A stretch of 51,642 nt of DNA from Nafulsella turpanensis ZLM-10 (GCF_000346615.1 NZ_ANNU01000042.1:1-51642), one strand, 5' to 3'; positions 24,623-33,542 are shown, numbered from the stretch's first letter. Program-made: numbers and translations. The notes: generated by a model from the sequence alone, not told the origin.

Positions 24623-25534
24623 ATGGCATTTCTATTCGACAGCTTTGAAGGCTGGAAACAATATTGCGAAGAGCATAATAAATCATTACACGAAACGGTA
24701 CTGGCTTTTGAGGCAGAGCAGAAAGGTCGTACCAAAGACGAAGTGTGGGCACACCTCAGCAACGCCTACCATGTAATGAAGGATGCAGTGGAAACTGGTC
24801 TGCATGAAGATATGCAGTCGCAGTCAGGCATGATTAATAATGGTGCAAAAAAGGTATTCAATTACCCTACTCCTGTGCTGTCGCCGGAGTTTCAGCGGCT
24901 GATTTCGCGTGCACTGGCGGCTAAGGAAGTAAACTCCTGTATGGGCCGTGTGGTGGCTGCCCCCACTGCAGGCGCTTCAGGTATTTTGCCCGGCACCATG
25001 TATACCCTGCAGGAAATCCACCAGCTGGACGATGAGCAGATTATAGAAGGATTACTCATTGGTGCCGGCATTGCCCTTATTATTGAACAAAAAGCCTCCC
25101 TCGCAGGTGCGGTAGGCGGTTGCCAGGCCGAAACCGGGAGTGCCGCCGCCATGGCCTCCGGTGCCATTGTCCATTGCCTTGGCGGCAATATCGACCAGGT
25201 GTTTAATGCTGTGGCCACTACCATACAGTGCATGCTCGGCCTGGTGTGCGACCCTGTTGCGGGGTTGGTGGAGGTACCCTGTGTGGTACGCAATGCCAGC
25301 GCTTCGGCGATTGCTTTCTCCTCCGCACAAATTGCACTGGCCAATGTTAATGCCGTAATACCTGTCGACGAATGCGTGGAAGCGATGGGCGAAATTGGCC
25401 AGAGCATGGAAGCACGCTATAAAGAAACCGCTCTTGGAGGACTCGCCGCCACCCGCACAGGACAGGCCATCAGCAAAAGAGTGCTCATCCAGGACATCGA
25501 GATGCTGCCCGACGAAGAGCAGCAGGAAGGTTAA
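24623..25534 (+). CDS. sdaAA: L-serine ammonia-lyase, iron-sulfur type, alpha subunit
   Basis: A 303-residue catalytic subunit of the [4Fe-4S] L-serine dehydratase that deaminates serine to pyruvate in the cytoplasm. Family motifs are VNSCMGRVVAAPTAGASGILPG, ASLAGAVGGCQAETGSAAAM and GLVCDPVAGLVEVPC (quoted in parts: NSCMGRVVAAPTAGASG; GGCQAETGSAAAM; GLVCDPVAGLVEVPC). The conserved cysteines in these segments are the cluster-ligand candidates. The C-terminus ends with LGGLAATRTG. The start ATG at 24623 is preferred over the TTG at 24536, which lies on a -7 element. The beta subunit, which is fused in E. coli SdaA, is not adjacent and must be elsewhere or be dispensable. A strong terminator follows. 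Confidence 0.9.
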   Translation: MAFLFDSFEGWKQYCEEHNKSLHETVLAFEAEQKGRTKDEVWAHLSNAYHVMKDAVETGLHEDMQSQSGMINNGAKKVFNYPTPVLSPEFQRLISRALAAKEVNSCMGRVVAAPTAGASGILPGTMYTLQEIHQLDDEQIIEGLLIGAGIALIIEQKASLAGAVGGCQAETGSAAAMASGAIVHCLGGNIDQVFNAVATTIQCMLGLVCDPVAGLVEVPCVVRNASASAIAFSSAQIALANVNAVIPVDECVEAMGEIGQSMEARYKETALGGLAATRTGQAISKRVLIQDIEMLPDEEQQEG

Positions 25535-25567
25535 AAATACCTGAAAGTTTAAATGATAAAATACAAA

Positions 25568-25602
25568 GAGCCTCAGCGGTAAACGTTGAGGTTCCCTTTT
25601 TA
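25568..25602 (+). terminator. Terminator after L-serine dehydratase
   Basis: GAGCCTCAGCG and CGTTGAGGTTC form an 11-bp stem with two GU pairs and loop GTAAA, followed by CCTTTTTAT. Confidence 0.75.
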
Positions 25603-25625
25603 TAGGCTGTAACAGGAATCCAATC

Positions 25626-25650
25626 TTCCGGAATACTTCATATTCTGGAA
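25626..25650. repeat. Small hairpin in convergent spacer
   Basis: TTCCGGAATA and TATTCTGGAA form a 10-bp stem with one GU pair and loop CTTCA. There is no T-tract in either direction; its role is unclear. Confidence 0.5.
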
Positions 25651-25748
25651 AAGGTTATAGAACCAACCTTATTGCTTCCTTTATTCCACTAATCACAAGC
25701 TTTTACTGTTGATTAGAATCTTAAAAAATTATGGATTTTGCTATGTCT

Positions 25749-26189
25749 CTATATCACCCAGTCCCCTACTGAAAAAATTACGCCTGATATTACGCAGCTC
25801 CAAAAGGTGGAACTAATCAGCATATAGGTGATAATCTGTTTTTTAGGCCCTCCGAATAAATTAGCCAGAATAGCACCGCCAATGGGCGTAAGAATGAGCG
25901 GCGTAAGAAAGCAGACTCCTTTGAGTCCCCAGCGCCTCCAGATAAACACAAACTGCCTGTTGCGGCGGGTAAAGCGCCTTTTATTTTTCCAGATGGTTCG
26001 CTTCATAAAGTCCCTGAGCGGCTTCCCAGTAAAAGTAAAGAGAAGCACCACCGTCATCATACCGCACATAGTAAACAAGGCGGTTTCGCCATAGCTCAGC
26101 CCGGCGGCAATGCCTGTTAAAGGCCCCGCCACAAACTTGAGCATGCTCGACAGGTAAACCGTCAGGTATTTTACAAGAAGATTAAACAT
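25749..26189 (-). CDS. Small integral membrane protein, possibly Sm_multidrug_ex-like
   Basis: A 146-residue membrane protein with about four hydrophobic segments (FVAGPLTGIAAGLSYG, TMCGMMTVVLLFTF, CFLTPLILTPIGGAILANLF, SSTFWSCVISGVIFSV) and a basic loop between segments 2 and 3 (KNKRRFTRRNRQ, WRRWG). The segment GVCFLTPLILTPIGGAIL with conserved Gly/Pro resembles the small multidrug-export/COG2426 group, but I recognise it only weakly. It lies three bases after the antiporter stop, so it is the last gene of the upp-antiporter operon. No function is assigned. Confidence 0.65.
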   Translation of the reverse strand: MFNLLVKYLTVYLSSMLKFVAGPLTGIAAGLSYGETALFTMCGMMTVVLLFTFTGKPLRDFMKRTIWKNKRRFTRRNRQFVFIWRRWGLKGVCFLTPLILTPIGGAILANLFGGPKKQIITYMLISSTFWSCVISGVIFSVGDWVI

Positions 26190-26192
26190 TCA

Positions 26193-27137
26193 TTAGCTTA
26201 CAACAGAATAGGTATAGACCACATATACCGTCAGGAGGACCCCTCCCTCTAATCGGGAAACCGTGCGCCTGGTTAGCATCATTGGCAGGATAAGTGCGGT
26301 AATGGCCAACATCCAAACCATATCAACATCCCGCATCAGCTCATTTACCTCAATCTGTGTTACGATACTGGTAATTCCCAGGATAGATAAAATATTAAAG
26401 ATATTTGAACCAACCAGGTTTCCGACAGCCATATCTGTTTCCTTTTTAATGGAAGCGATTACCGAGGTAAACAGTTCCGGAAGGCTTGTTCCTAAAGCTA
26501 CAACGGTAATACTGATAACCCGCTCGCTTACCCCTAAAAAGGCCGCCAGCGTAACGGAGCTGCCAACAAACCATTCGGCACCGAAATACAATCCTACACC
26601 TCCCAACAGCACAAACAGGTAATCTTTCACCGGATTGCCTGAGGGGGCCGGAATATCCAAATCTTCCAGAGCCTCAGTTGCTTTGGTCTCTTTTCGCGAT
26701 TTTCGTATAATAAAAAAGGTAAATAATATTAAGATAGCCACGAACAAGGTACCATCCAGTGTATTAACCCAACCGTCCAAAACCAGGAAGTAGAGGAGCA
26801 GAGAGGCACCCATTGTCATGGGCCAGTCGAACTTCAAGCTGTCTTTATTTACGCCAATAGGCCTGATAACGGCTGTTAAGCCTAAAACCAGCGCCAAGTT
26901 GCAGATATTTGAACCAACCACATTACCAATGGCAATATCGGGGGTACCTGCCAGGGCCGCCTTTAAGCTCACCAGCAATTCGGGCGCAGAGGTACCGAAA
27001 GCTACCACGGTAAGCCCCACTACCAGTGGGGTAATTTTTGCCCGAAGTGCAATACCGGAAGCGCCTCTAACAAGAAAATCACCTCCCAGAATCAATAAAA
27101 CAAGTCCTGCGAGTAAAACTAAAATTGTGTAAATCAT
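26193..27137 (-). CDS. Calcium/sodium antiporter (CaCA family, YrbG type)
   Basis: A 314-residue inner-membrane cation exchanger with about ten hydrophobic segments. The two inverted alpha repeats are plain. The first is VVAFGTSAPELLVSLKAAL followed by GNVVGSNICNLALVLG. The second is VVALGTSLPELFTSVIAS followed by GNLVGSNIFNILSILG. The Glu of GTSxPE and the Asn of GSNIxN are the ion-coordinating residues of the family. A short acidic loop joins the halves (KATEALEDLDIPAPSG). It exchanges Na+ or H+ for Ca2+. It sits between upp (five bases upstream) and the small membrane protein (three bases downstream). Confidence 0.92.
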   Translation of the reverse strand: MIYTILVLLAGLVLLILGGDFLVRGASGIALRAKITPLVVGLTVVAFGTSAPELLVSLKAALAGTPDIAIGNVVGSNICNLALVLGLTAVIRPIGVNKDSLKFDWPMTMGASLLLYFLVLDGWVNTLDGTLFVAILILFTFFIIRKSRKETKATEALEDLDIPAPSGNPVKDYLFVLLGGVGLYFGAEWFVGSSVTLAAFLGVSERVISITVVALGTSLPELFTSVIASIKKETDMAVGNLVGSNIFNILSILGITSIVTQIEVNELMRDVDMVWMLAITALILPMMLTRRTVSRLEGGVLLTVYVVYTYSVVS

Positions 27138-27142
27138 AAAAA

Positions 27143-27790
27143 TTAAATCTTTGGTCCATAGGCCAGGTCACCGGCATCACCGAGTCCTGGCACAATATAA
27201 GCCCGTTCGTCCAACCGGTCGTCGAGGGCACAGGTCCATATGGAAAAGTTGGCCTGTAAATTTCTTTGCAGATAGGTCACTCCCTCTGGTGCCGCAATAA
27301 CGGAGGCTACATATATATGTGAGGGTTTACCCTGCTGGAGCAGCAATTCCAGGGCCATCAGCATCGATTTACCGGTGGCCAGCATCGGATCAATGATAAT
27401 GAGCGGCCGCCCTTCAATAGGAGGCACACTGGCATAATCCATCGCCACCGTAAGGTCTTTTGCCGAGGTATGGGGAGCCCGGTATGCACCAATAAAACCT
27501 GTATCCGCCTTATCAAAAAAGTTACTGAACCCATTATAAAACGGCACCCCCGCCCGCAATATTGTCAGAAGTACCGGCTGCTCTGCCGGCACCTCAGTCG
27601 TAATGGTAGCCAAAGGGCTTTCTACCTCCAGGGGGGCATAAGCCAGTTTTCTTGATATTTCATAAGCCATAATTTCCCCCAGGCGCTCCAGGTTTTTCCG
27701 GAAGCGCATGCGGTCATCCTGCACCTTTAGCTGGCGTAATTCCGCGAGGTACTGGTTGGCAATAGAGTTTTGCTGGTTAAGGATAAACAT
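27143..27790 (-). CDS. upp: Uracil phosphoribosyltransferase
   Basis: A 215-residue pyrimidine-salvage enzyme (uracil + PRPP to UMP), cytoplasmic. The PRPP loop is IIDPMLATGKSM (DPMLATGKS at 134-142). LRAGVPFYNGF and GFIGAYRA lie in the core. The uracil-binding C-terminal motif is VPGLGDAGDLAYG. The N-terminus is Bacteroidota-like rather than the E. coli type, with the same catalytic core. It is the first gene of a three-gene operon with an antiporter and a small membrane protein. No promoter consensus was found upstream. Confidence 0.95.
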   Translation of the reverse strand: MFILNQQNSIANQYLAELRQLKVQDDRMRFRKNLERLGEIMAYEISRKLAYAPLEVESPLATITTEVPAEQPVLLTILRAGVPFYNGFSNFFDKADTGFIGAYRAPHTSAKDLTVAMDYASVPPIEGRPLIIIDPMLATGKSMLMALELLLQQGKPSHIYVASVIAAPEGVTYLQRNLQANFSIWTCALDDRLDERAYIVPGLGDAGDLAYGPKI

Positions 27791-27950
27791 GCTAATAATT
27801 TTCAGCGGAATGTTAAACGGTAAAAAGGAATGGGGCCCGAAAGCACAGGTTCAGCCTTCCTTCAACAGGCAAAATTATGAAAACCCACTTAAAATCCGGA
27901 CGCATCTCTGAATTAATTCTATAATCACAACCCATCTCATTCCTTTCTGT

Positions 27951-27958
27951 TATTTTTG
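27951..27958 (+). promoter_or_regulatory. -7 element TATTTTTG before the M42 peptidase gene
   Basis: TATTTTTG matches TAnnTTTG, 28 bases before the peptidase ATG at 27987. A mini-frame of four codons (ATG at 27966) sits in the leader. A -33 partner is not obvious. Confidence 0.4.
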
Positions 27959-27986
27959 CAGCTTTATGCGCAAACTTTAATCGTCT

Positions 27987-28895
27987 ATGCAGCTTTTACA
28001 ACAATTATGCAGTCTCCATGCCCCCTGCGGCGAGGAGGCAAGGGTAAAGGAATTCATTCTGGAGTATGTACAGGCCCACAGCAAGGAATGGAAAGTGCAA
28101 CCAAATATTTTGGCAGGCGACAACCTGCAGGACTGCCTGTTGCTGGTATTTGGCAAACCGCGTACAGCCGTTTTTGCGCATATGGATTCTATTGGCTTTA
28201 CCGTTCGCTACCAAAACCAGCTGGTACCTATTGGCGGCCCCCATGCCGAAACAGGTTACCGCCTCACCGGCCACGATTCCCTTGGCCCAATCGACTGCGA
28301 ATTGATAGAAGAAGGTGGGCAGCTCAGCTACAAATTTGCCCGTGGTATTGACAGAGGCACAAGCCTGGTGTTTAAAAGCAACTTCCGCAATACCAAAGAG
28401 TATGTCCAGTCCTGCTACCTCGACAACCGCCTGGGGGTTTATAATGCGCTCAAACTCTGCGAAACGCTGGAAGATGGCATTATTGCCTTTAGCTGCTGGG
28501 AGGAACATGGAGGAGGCTCCGTCCCTTATTTAGCTAAGCTGATATATGAAGAGTATGGCGTACGGCAGGCACTGGTGTCGGACATTACCTGGGTTACTGA
28601 AGGAGTTGACCATGGACAGGGTGTTGTAATTTCGATGCGCGATCGAAATATTCCCCGCCGGAGCTATATCAATAAAATAATTCAGCTGGCAGAGGAAAGT
28701 GGTGTGGATTTTCAGCTGGAGGTAGAAGGAGCCGGCTCGAGCGACGGGCGTGAGCTACAGCACTCCCCCTACCCTTTTGACTGGTGCTTTATAGGAGCCC
28801 CGGAAGACAATGTACACTCCCCCGATGAGAAGGTGCATAAACACGATATCAGCAGCATGCTTGCGCTCTACCAGTACCTGATGAAGCATCTGTAA
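27987..28895 (+). CDS. M42-type (glutamyl/leucyl) aminopeptidase
   Basis: A 302-residue dinuclear-zinc aminopeptidase fold. The metal ligands read in order: His in [10 protein letters not shown], Asp in [10 protein letters not shown], Glu-Glu in [10 protein letters not shown] (the first Glu being the catalytic base), Asp in SDITWV, and His in [11 protein letters not shown]. The beta-barrel PDZ-like insert typical of M42 (residues about 65-150) is present. It is expected to trim N-terminal residues from peptides in the cytoplasm. It is shorter than the usual 340-360 residues. The start ATG at 27987 fits the conserved [17 protein letters not shown] beginning. It is monocistronic. Confidence 0.85.
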   Translation: MQLLQQLCSLHAPCGEEARVKEFILEYVQAHSKEWKVQPNILAGDNLQDCLLLVFGKPRTAVFAHMDSIGFTVRYQNQLVPIGGPHAETGYRLTGHDSLGPIDCELIEEGGQLSYKFARGIDRGTSLVFKSNFRNTKEYVQSCYLDNRLGVYNALKLCETLEDGIIAFSCWEEHGGGSVPYLAKLIYEEYGVRQALVSDITWVTEGVDHGQGVVISMRDRNIPRRSYINKIIQLAEESGVDFQLEVEGAGSSDGRELQHSPYPFDWCFIGAPEDNVHSPDEKVHKHDISSMLALYQYLMKHL

Positions 28896-28939
28896 ACTTA
28901 CTTTCCTTTTCCAGCGCCTTGCCTTTATCTCCTTACCTC

Positions 28940-28982
28940 CTTCTGAAGAAAAGAAAAACAGAAAGGAACCCTTCTTCAGAAG
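28940..28982 (+). repeat. 11-bp inverted repeat downstream of the peptidase
   Basis: CTTCTGAAGAA (28940-28950) is complementary to TTCTTCAGAAG (28972-28982), with a 21-base A-rich loop. It may act as a weak terminator or RNA stabiliser; there is no T-tract after it. Confidence 0.5.
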
Positions 28983-29069
28983 ATAAAAAGCACTATCAAC
29001 TTTAACTGAAATTTCGTTAGTTTGCGGCCTGAACAAAAAGAGGGTTGTGTTTATTACATCTACAATGAT

Positions 29070-29597
29070 ATGAAAGTCAAAGACAAGGAATTCAGCATAT
29101 TTATCGACCGGGCCAAAATACTGGAGCGGGTCGCTGCACTTGCCAAAGAAATAAACCAGGATTACGAAGGCAAAACGCCTCTTTTTGTGGCTGTGCTTAA
29201 TGGCTCTTTTATGTTCGCCTCGGACCTGATGAAGGGCATTGAAATTTCTGCAGAAATTTCATTTATCAAGCTCAATTCCTATAACAGAACACATAGTACC
29301 GGAAAAGTGAAAGAGCTTATAGGCCTGGATGAAAACATTTTCGGTCGCCACCTGATTATCATCGAAGACATTGTTGATACCGGGCTAACAATTAAGCATA
29401 TGCTCGAAGAGCTGCGGGAACTGGGACCCAAGTCCGTTGAAATAGCCACCCTGCTCCATAAAAAAGAAGCCACCAAAGAGCCGCTTTCACTGCGCTATGT
29501 TGGTTTCGAAATTCCGAAGAAGTTCGTGATTGGCTATGGGCTCGATTACGACGGGCATGCCCGGAATTTGAACGATATTTACAGCCTTGCAAACTAG
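29070..29597 (+). CDS. hpt: Hypoxanthine phosphoribosyltransferase
   Basis: A 175-residue purine-salvage enzyme converting hypoxanthine or guanine plus PRPP to IMP or GMP. Motifs are PLFVAVLNGSFMFASDL (phosphate-binding loop), LNSYNRTHSTGKVKELIG (flexible loop), LIIIEDIVDTGLTI (PRPP loop, IEDIVDTG) and the C-terminal FVIGYGLDYDGHARNL. The start is placed at ATG 29070, since the longer frame (TTG at 29022) runs into promoter-like sequence. It is followed by adk, so purine salvage and nucleotide homeostasis genes sit together, although each may have its own promoter. Confidence 0.93.
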   Translation: MKVKDKEFSIFIDRAKILERVAALAKEINQDYEGKTPLFVAVLNGSFMFASDLMKGIEISAEISFIKLNSYNRTHSTGKVKELIGLDENIFGRHLIIIEDIVDTGLTIKHMLEELRELGPKSVEIATLLHKKEATKEPLSLRYVGFEIPKKFVIGYGLDYDGHARNLNDIYSLAN

Positions 29598-29605
29598 CTC
29601 TTAAA

Positions 29606-29639
29606 TTGTTAGAACTTATCTGATTTAATTTTATCTTTG
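29606..29639 (+). promoter_or_regulatory. adk promoter
   Basis: TTG at 29606-29608 and TATCTTTG at 29632-29639 are spaced by 23 bases. The -7 element is a perfect match; the spacing is slightly long. The start codon follows 44 bases later. Confidence 0.5.
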
Positions 29640-29683
29640 AAACTTTTCAAACCACTGCCCTCACAGAGGCAACCAGAAATCAT

Positions 29684-30256
29684 ATGCTGAATATAGTACT
29701 CTTTGGCCCTCCCGGTGCAGGCAAAGGCACACAGAGCCAAAAACTGATAGAAAAATATAACCTGAAACATATTTCTACAGGAGACCTTTTTCGTAAACAC
29801 TTAAGCGAAGGTACGGAACTGGGTAAAACAGCACAGCAGTACATGGATGCAGGCAAACTGGTGCCCGATGCTGTTGTAATTGGCATGGTGGAGGATACCG
29901 TTGCCCAGAAAGGCCCCCACCAGGGATTTATTTTTGATGGATTTCCAAGAACAGTGGCCCAGGCAGAAACACTCGACCAGCTCATGGAAAACTTTAACAT
30001 GAAGATTAATGGCATGGTGGCACTGGAGGTACCGGTAGAAGTACTGAAGGAACGTATCCGTGAAAGAGGAAAAACCTCCGGCCGTACCGACGACCAGGAT
30101 GAAGCAAAAATTAATACCCGCATAAAGGTATATTTAGACGAAACCCTGCCTGTAGCCAAATACTACGAACAACAGGGGAAATTTGCAAAGGTAAACGGCG
30201 TTGGTTCCATCAATGAAATATTCGATAATATTTGCCAGGAAATAGAGAAATTTTAA
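29684..30256 (+). CDS. adk: Adenylate kinase
   Basis: A 190-residue cytoplasmic enzyme that interconverts 2 ADP with ATP and AMP. The P-loop GPPGAGKGT is at residues 8-16; FDGFPRTVAQAE lies in the AMP-binding/CORE region. The LID is short (RERGKTSGRTDD), lacking the four-cysteine zinc finger found in Gram-positive forms, as in other Bacteroidota. LPVAKYYEQQGKF lies near the end. Length and motifs are ordinary. Its terminator overlaps the promoter of obgE. Confidence 0.96.
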   Translation: MLNIVLFGPPGAGKGTQSQKLIEKYNLKHISTGDLFRKHLSEGTELGKTAQQYMDAGKLVPDAVVIGMVEDTVAQKGPHQGFIFDGFPRTVAQAETLDQLMENFNMKINGMVALEVPVEVLKERIRERGKTSGRTDDQDEAKINTRIKVYLDETLPVAKYYEQQGKFAKVNGVGSINEIFDNICQEIEKF

Positions 30257-30282
30257 TTACTGTAACAGCAATTAGCGAACTG

Positions 30283-30314
30283 TGCTGCCTTTTGAAGAAA
30301 AGGCAGCATTTTTT
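30283..30314 (+). terminator. adk terminator
   Basis: An 11-bp perfect stem, TGCTGCCTTTT (30283-30293) with AAAAGGCAGCA (30298-30308), has loop GAAG and is followed by a T-tract. Confidence 0.9.
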
Positions 30315-30323
30315 GTATCTTTG
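30291..30323 (+). promoter_or_regulatory. obgE promoter (TTTG-N21-TATCTTTG)
   Basis: The -33 TTTG is at 30291-30294, across the stem-loop junction of the adk terminator. The -7 TATCTTTG is at 30316-30323, directly after its T-tract. Both match the Bacteroidota consensus with ideal spacing. The obgE leader would be about 150 bases. Confidence 0.65.
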
Positions 30324-30479
30324 CACAGGAAAATTCAGCATTACCGTACAGAGGGTCCCATGATCTGCCTAAACCCTGCATTTAGCCACCTAAAAACAGT
30401 CAGGATACATTACCGGAACTCTTATGCCAGATTTTTACCTTACATTTATTAGCACAACAGCGTATTTGCACATTTTAAT

Positions 30480-31472
30480 ATGGCTTCATCTAACTTTATC
30501 GATTACGTAAAACTTTGTTCACGCTCCGGGGCCGGCGGCGCTGGCTCTGCCCACTTCCGACGCGAAAAATTTGTTCCCAAAGGCGGGCCAGATGGTGGCG
30601 ATGGCGGCCGTGGCGGTCACATCATTTTACGTGGCAACTCCCAGCTCTGGACCTTGCTGCACCTCAAATACAAGAAACACGTAATTGCACAGCCAGGCAA
30701 GCCCGGCGAAGGCGGGCTCCGCACAGGAGCTCAGGGAAGTGATATTGTGCTGGAAGTACCCCTGGGCACTGTAGCCAAAGATGCCGAAACAGGCGAAATA
30801 CGCTTCGAAATTACTGAAGACGGAGAAGAAAGAATCCTTACTCCCGGCGGCCGTGGCGGGCTAGGCAACGACCATTTTAAAACCTCCACCAATCAGGCTC
30901 CGCATTATGCACAGCCGGGCGAACCGGGTATTGAGGAGTGGATTATCCTGGAGCTAAAGCTCCTGGCCGATGTCGGCCTGGTAGGCTTCCCTAATGCAGG
31001 TAAATCCACCCTGCTTTCGGCCGTTTCGGCTGCGAAACCCGAAATTGCCGACTATCCTTTCACCACCATCGTACCTAACCTGGGCGTAGTGGAATACCGG
31101 AATTTTAAGTCTTTCGTAATGGCCGATATCCCCGGCATTATTGAAGGTGCAGCGGAAGGAAAGGGCCTGGGCACCCGTTTTCTGCGCCACATCGAGCGGA
31201 ACTCCATCCTGCTCTTTCTTATTCCGGCCGATGCGGAGAGCATCCAGAAAGAATACGATATCCTGCTGGATGAGCTTAGGAGGTATAACCCGGAACTGCT
31301 GGATAAAAAGCGACTGCTGGCTATTTCCAAAGCCGATATGCTGGACGATGAGCTGATGGAAGAAATGAAAAAAGAAGTACCTGAGGGCATCCCGAGTCTC
31401 TTTATCTCTGCCGTAACCAACTTCCATATTCAGGAGCTCAAGGATATGATTTGGCAGGCGATTAATGAGTAA
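30480..31472 (+). CDS. obgE: GTPase ObgE/CgtA
   Basis: A 330-residue ribosome-assembly GTPase. The glycine-rich Obg fold fills residues 1-160 ([28 protein letters not shown]-like [14 protein letters not shown]). The G domain follows: G1 GFPNAGKST (169-177), G2 [13 protein letters not shown]3 [16 protein letters not shown], and G4 SKAD where NKxD is more usual. It has no C-terminal OCT domain, as in many Bacteroidota. Its promoter overlaps the adk terminator. Downstream a palindromic repeat tract separates it from grpE. Confidence 0.95.
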   Translation: MASSNFIDYVKLCSRSGAGGAGSAHFRREKFVPKGGPDGGDGGRGGHIILRGNSQLWTLLHLKYKKHVIAQPGKPGEGGLRTGAQGSDIVLEVPLGTVAKDAETGEIRFEITEDGEERILTPGGRGGLGNDHFKTSTNQAPHYAQPGEPGIEEWIILELKLLADVGLVGFPNAGKSTLLSAVSAAKPEIADYPFTTIVPNLGVVEYRNFKSFVMADIPGIIEGAAEGKGLGTRFLRHIERNSILLFLIPADAESIQKEYDILLDELRRYNPELLDKKRLLAISKADMLDDELMEEMKKEVPEGIPSLFISAVTNFHIQELKDMIWQAINE

Positions 31473-31555
31473 AATGATAGAATGAGTGAATGAGTGAATG
31501 ATAGAATAGGAACAATTTAGAACTCCTTCATTTATTCACTCATTCTATCACTCTA
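31473..31555. repeat. Palindromic low-complexity tract between obgE and grpE
   Basis: It begins at the obgE stop codon. The octamer GAATGAGT occurs twice in tandem, then once as GAATGATA. TGATAGAATGAGTGAA (31475-31490) is perfectly complementary to TTCACTCATTCTATCA (31535-31550), a 16-bp inverted repeat with a 44-base spacer. Confidence 0.7.
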
Positions 31556-31663
31556 CCATTCTCTCATTTCCTGTCAGTGTGTCATCTTGGCAGAGAGGCC
31601 TTTTTTGGCAAAGTAATTGACTGTCAGTAAACCAAACACACATCATAAAGTATAATTTGCCTT

Positions 31664-32248
31664 ATGGATCAAAAGAAAGAACTGGAAAACGAAAATATAG
31701 CACAGGAAGAACAGCAAGCTCAGGAAGAAGTGACAACCACCGAGCAGAAAAACGAAGAAAATAAGGAAAAGAAAACGGAGTCGGACAGCGCCAATTCGGC
31801 AGCCTCTCAGCTGGAAAAAGAGCTGGCTGAACAAAAAGACAAATATCTTCGGATGTACTCAGAGTTTGAGAACTTCCGCCGTCGTACTGCCAAGGAAAAG
31901 CTGGACATGATTAAAACTGCCAACGAAAGTATGGCAACAGCCCTCCTACCGGTACTTGACGATTTTGAAAGAGCCATGAATGCTTTTGAAAAAGACGAGC
32001 AGGATGCCAGTGTACAGGAAGGCGTACAGCTCATATATAATAAATTAAAAAAGGTCCTGGAGCAGAAAGGTGTTACGGTAATGGATCTTAAGCAGGGCGA
32101 TGAGTTTGATGCTGAATTCCAGGAAGCCATCACCCAGATTCCGGCCTCCGACGAGAAACTGAAAGGCAAAATAGTAGATGTCGTGGAAAAGGGATACATG
32201 CTGGGTGATAAAGTGATTCGATTTGCGAAAGTTGTGATAGGAGCATAG
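31664..32248 (+). CDS. grpE: Nucleotide exchange factor GrpE
   Basis: A 194-residue Hsp70 (DnaK) nucleotide exchange factor. Residues 1-45 are a charged, Glu/Gln/Lys-rich disordered leader. The long dimerisation helix follows ([26 protein letters not shown]). The beta-wing domain has the family signature ([25 protein letters not shown], read as [15 protein letters not shown]). The C-terminal [17 protein letters not shown] is typical. It is seven bases upstream of dnaJ, so the two are one operon. No hrcA or CIRCE-type inverted repeat precedes it; the spacer has only the palindromic tract. Confidence 0.95.
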   Translation: MDQKKELENENIAQEEQQAQEEVTTTEQKNEENKEKKTESDSANSAASQLEKELAEQKDKYLRMYSEFENFRRRTAKEKLDMIKTANESMATALLPVLDDFERAMNAFEKDEQDASVQEGVQLIYNKLKKVLEQKGVTVMDLKQGDEFDAEFQEAITQIPASDEKLKGKIVDVVEKGYMLGDKVIRFAKVVIGA

Positions 32249-32255
32249 AAAGATT

Positions 32256-33380
32256 ATGGCCAAAAGAGATTATTACGAAATATTAGGCGTTGAGCGCTCT
32301 GCCAGTCCGGAAGAAGTTAAAAAAGCCTACCGGAAAATCGCCATTAAATTCCACCCGGATAAAAACCCGGACGACCCTACCGCTGAAGATAAGTTCAAGG
32401 AAGCTGCTGAGGCCTATGAGGTGCTAAGCAATCCAGAGAAAAAACAGCGATATGACCAGTTTGGCCATGCAGGCATGGGAGGTGGCGCCGGCGGCTTTGG
32501 CGGTGGCGGCATGAACATGGAGGATATCTTCTCCCAGTTCGGCGATATTTTTGGCGGCGGTGGCGGCAGCGCCTTCGAAAGCTTTTTTGGCGGTGGTGGC
32601 GGAGGCCGTGGCCGACGCCGCAAAGGCTCCAACCTGCGCATTAAAATGAAGCTAAACCTGGAAGAGATTGCCCAGGGGGTAGAGAAAAAGGTAAAAGTAA
32701 AGCGCCTGGTATTAGCCGAAGGCGTTACTTACCAGACCTGTTCTTCCTGCCAGGGAACCGGCCAGGTTCGAAAGGTAGTCAATACCATGCTGGGTCAGAT
32801 GGTTTCGGCCAGTACCTGCCCTGTATGCCATGGCTCCGGTAAAATCATCGATAAAAAACCATCTGGCGTCGACAATACTGGCCTCGAGCAGAAGGAAGAG
32901 GTCATTAATATTCGCATACCCGCAGGGGTGGAAGATGGCATGCAACTCAGTATGGCCGGCAAAGGTAATGAGCCGCCTCACGGAGGAGTACCGGGTGATT
33001 TGCTAATTGTGATTGAAGAAATAGAGCACCCTATCCTTAAGCGCGAAGGCAATAATGTAGTGTACGACCTGTACCTCAATTTTGCCGATGCAGCACTGGG
33101 TACTTCTGTTGAAGTGCCGACCATCGATGGTAAGGTTAAAATTAAAATAGAGCCGGGAACACAGAGCGGAAAAATCCTTCGCCTCAGAGGCAAGGGTATC
33201 AAAGACCTGAATGGCTTTGGCAGCGGAGATCAGCTCATCCACATTAACCTCTGGACTCCACAAACACTTACCAAAGAAGAAAAAGAAGCCATGGAAATGC
33301 TCCGAAACTCTCCTAACTTCTACCCTAACCCGGGCAAAGGCGAGAAAGGCTTTTTCGATAAAATGAAGGAGTTTTTTTAG
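32256..33380 (+). CDS. dnaJ: Molecular chaperone DnaJ with only one zinc centre
   Basis: A 374-residue class I Hsp40. The J domain has HPD at 33-35 ([10 protein letters not shown]), followed by a long Gly-rich linker (71-123). Where four CxxCxGxG repeats are expected, only two are present: C162SSCQGTG and C188PVCHGSG, separated by the usual [12 protein letters not shown]. The first repeat is replaced by VLAEGVTYQ and the fourth by [11 protein letters not shown], so zinc centre I (repeats 1 and 4) is lost while centre II (repeats 2 and 3) is kept. The C-terminal beta domains and dimerisation segment are intact ([31 protein letters not shown]). It works with DnaK and GrpE. A terminator follows. 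Confidence 0.95.
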   Translation: MAKRDYYEILGVERSASPEEVKKAYRKIAIKFHPDKNPDDPTAEDKFKEAAEAYEVLSNPEKKQRYDQFGHAGMGGGAGGFGGGGMNMEDIFSQFGDIFGGGGGSAFESFFGGGGGGRGRRRKGSNLRIKMKLNLEEIAQGVEKKVKVKRLVLAEGVTYQTCSSCQGTGQVRKVVNTMLGQMVSASTCPVCHGSGKIIDKKPSGVDNTGLEQKEEVINIRIPAGVEDGMQLSMAGKGNEPPHGGVPGDLLIVIEEIEHPILKREGNNVVYDLYLNFADAALGTSVEVPTIDGKVKIKIEPGTQSGKILRLRGKGIKDLNGFGSGDQLIHINLWTPQTLTKEEKEAMEMLRNSPNFYPNPGKGEKGFFDKMKEFF

Positions 33381-33411
33381 AGGTAATCCAGAACGAAAAT
33401 TAAATTGAATC

Positions 33412-33436
33412 AGCCGGCGAACAGCCGGCTTTTTTA
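33412..33436 (+). terminator. grpE-dnaJ terminator
   Basis: A 7-bp GC-rich stem, AGCCGGC (33412-33418) with GCCGGCT (33424-33430), has loop GAACA and is followed by TTTTTT. Confidence 0.85.
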
Positions 33437-33542
33437 TTTAACAACCACCTTTCCGGCATTACTGCCGTTAATAATTTTTCCTTATCTAATTCAAGAATAT
33501 TTCTATAATTTGCAACCTCCATTTTAACCCAAAGTCAAGGAC

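Noticed and set aside
31473-31555. Repeated GAATGAGT words considered as a CRISPR array
   Set aside because: The units are eight bases, without spacers, and fold into a hairpin; there are no cas genes.
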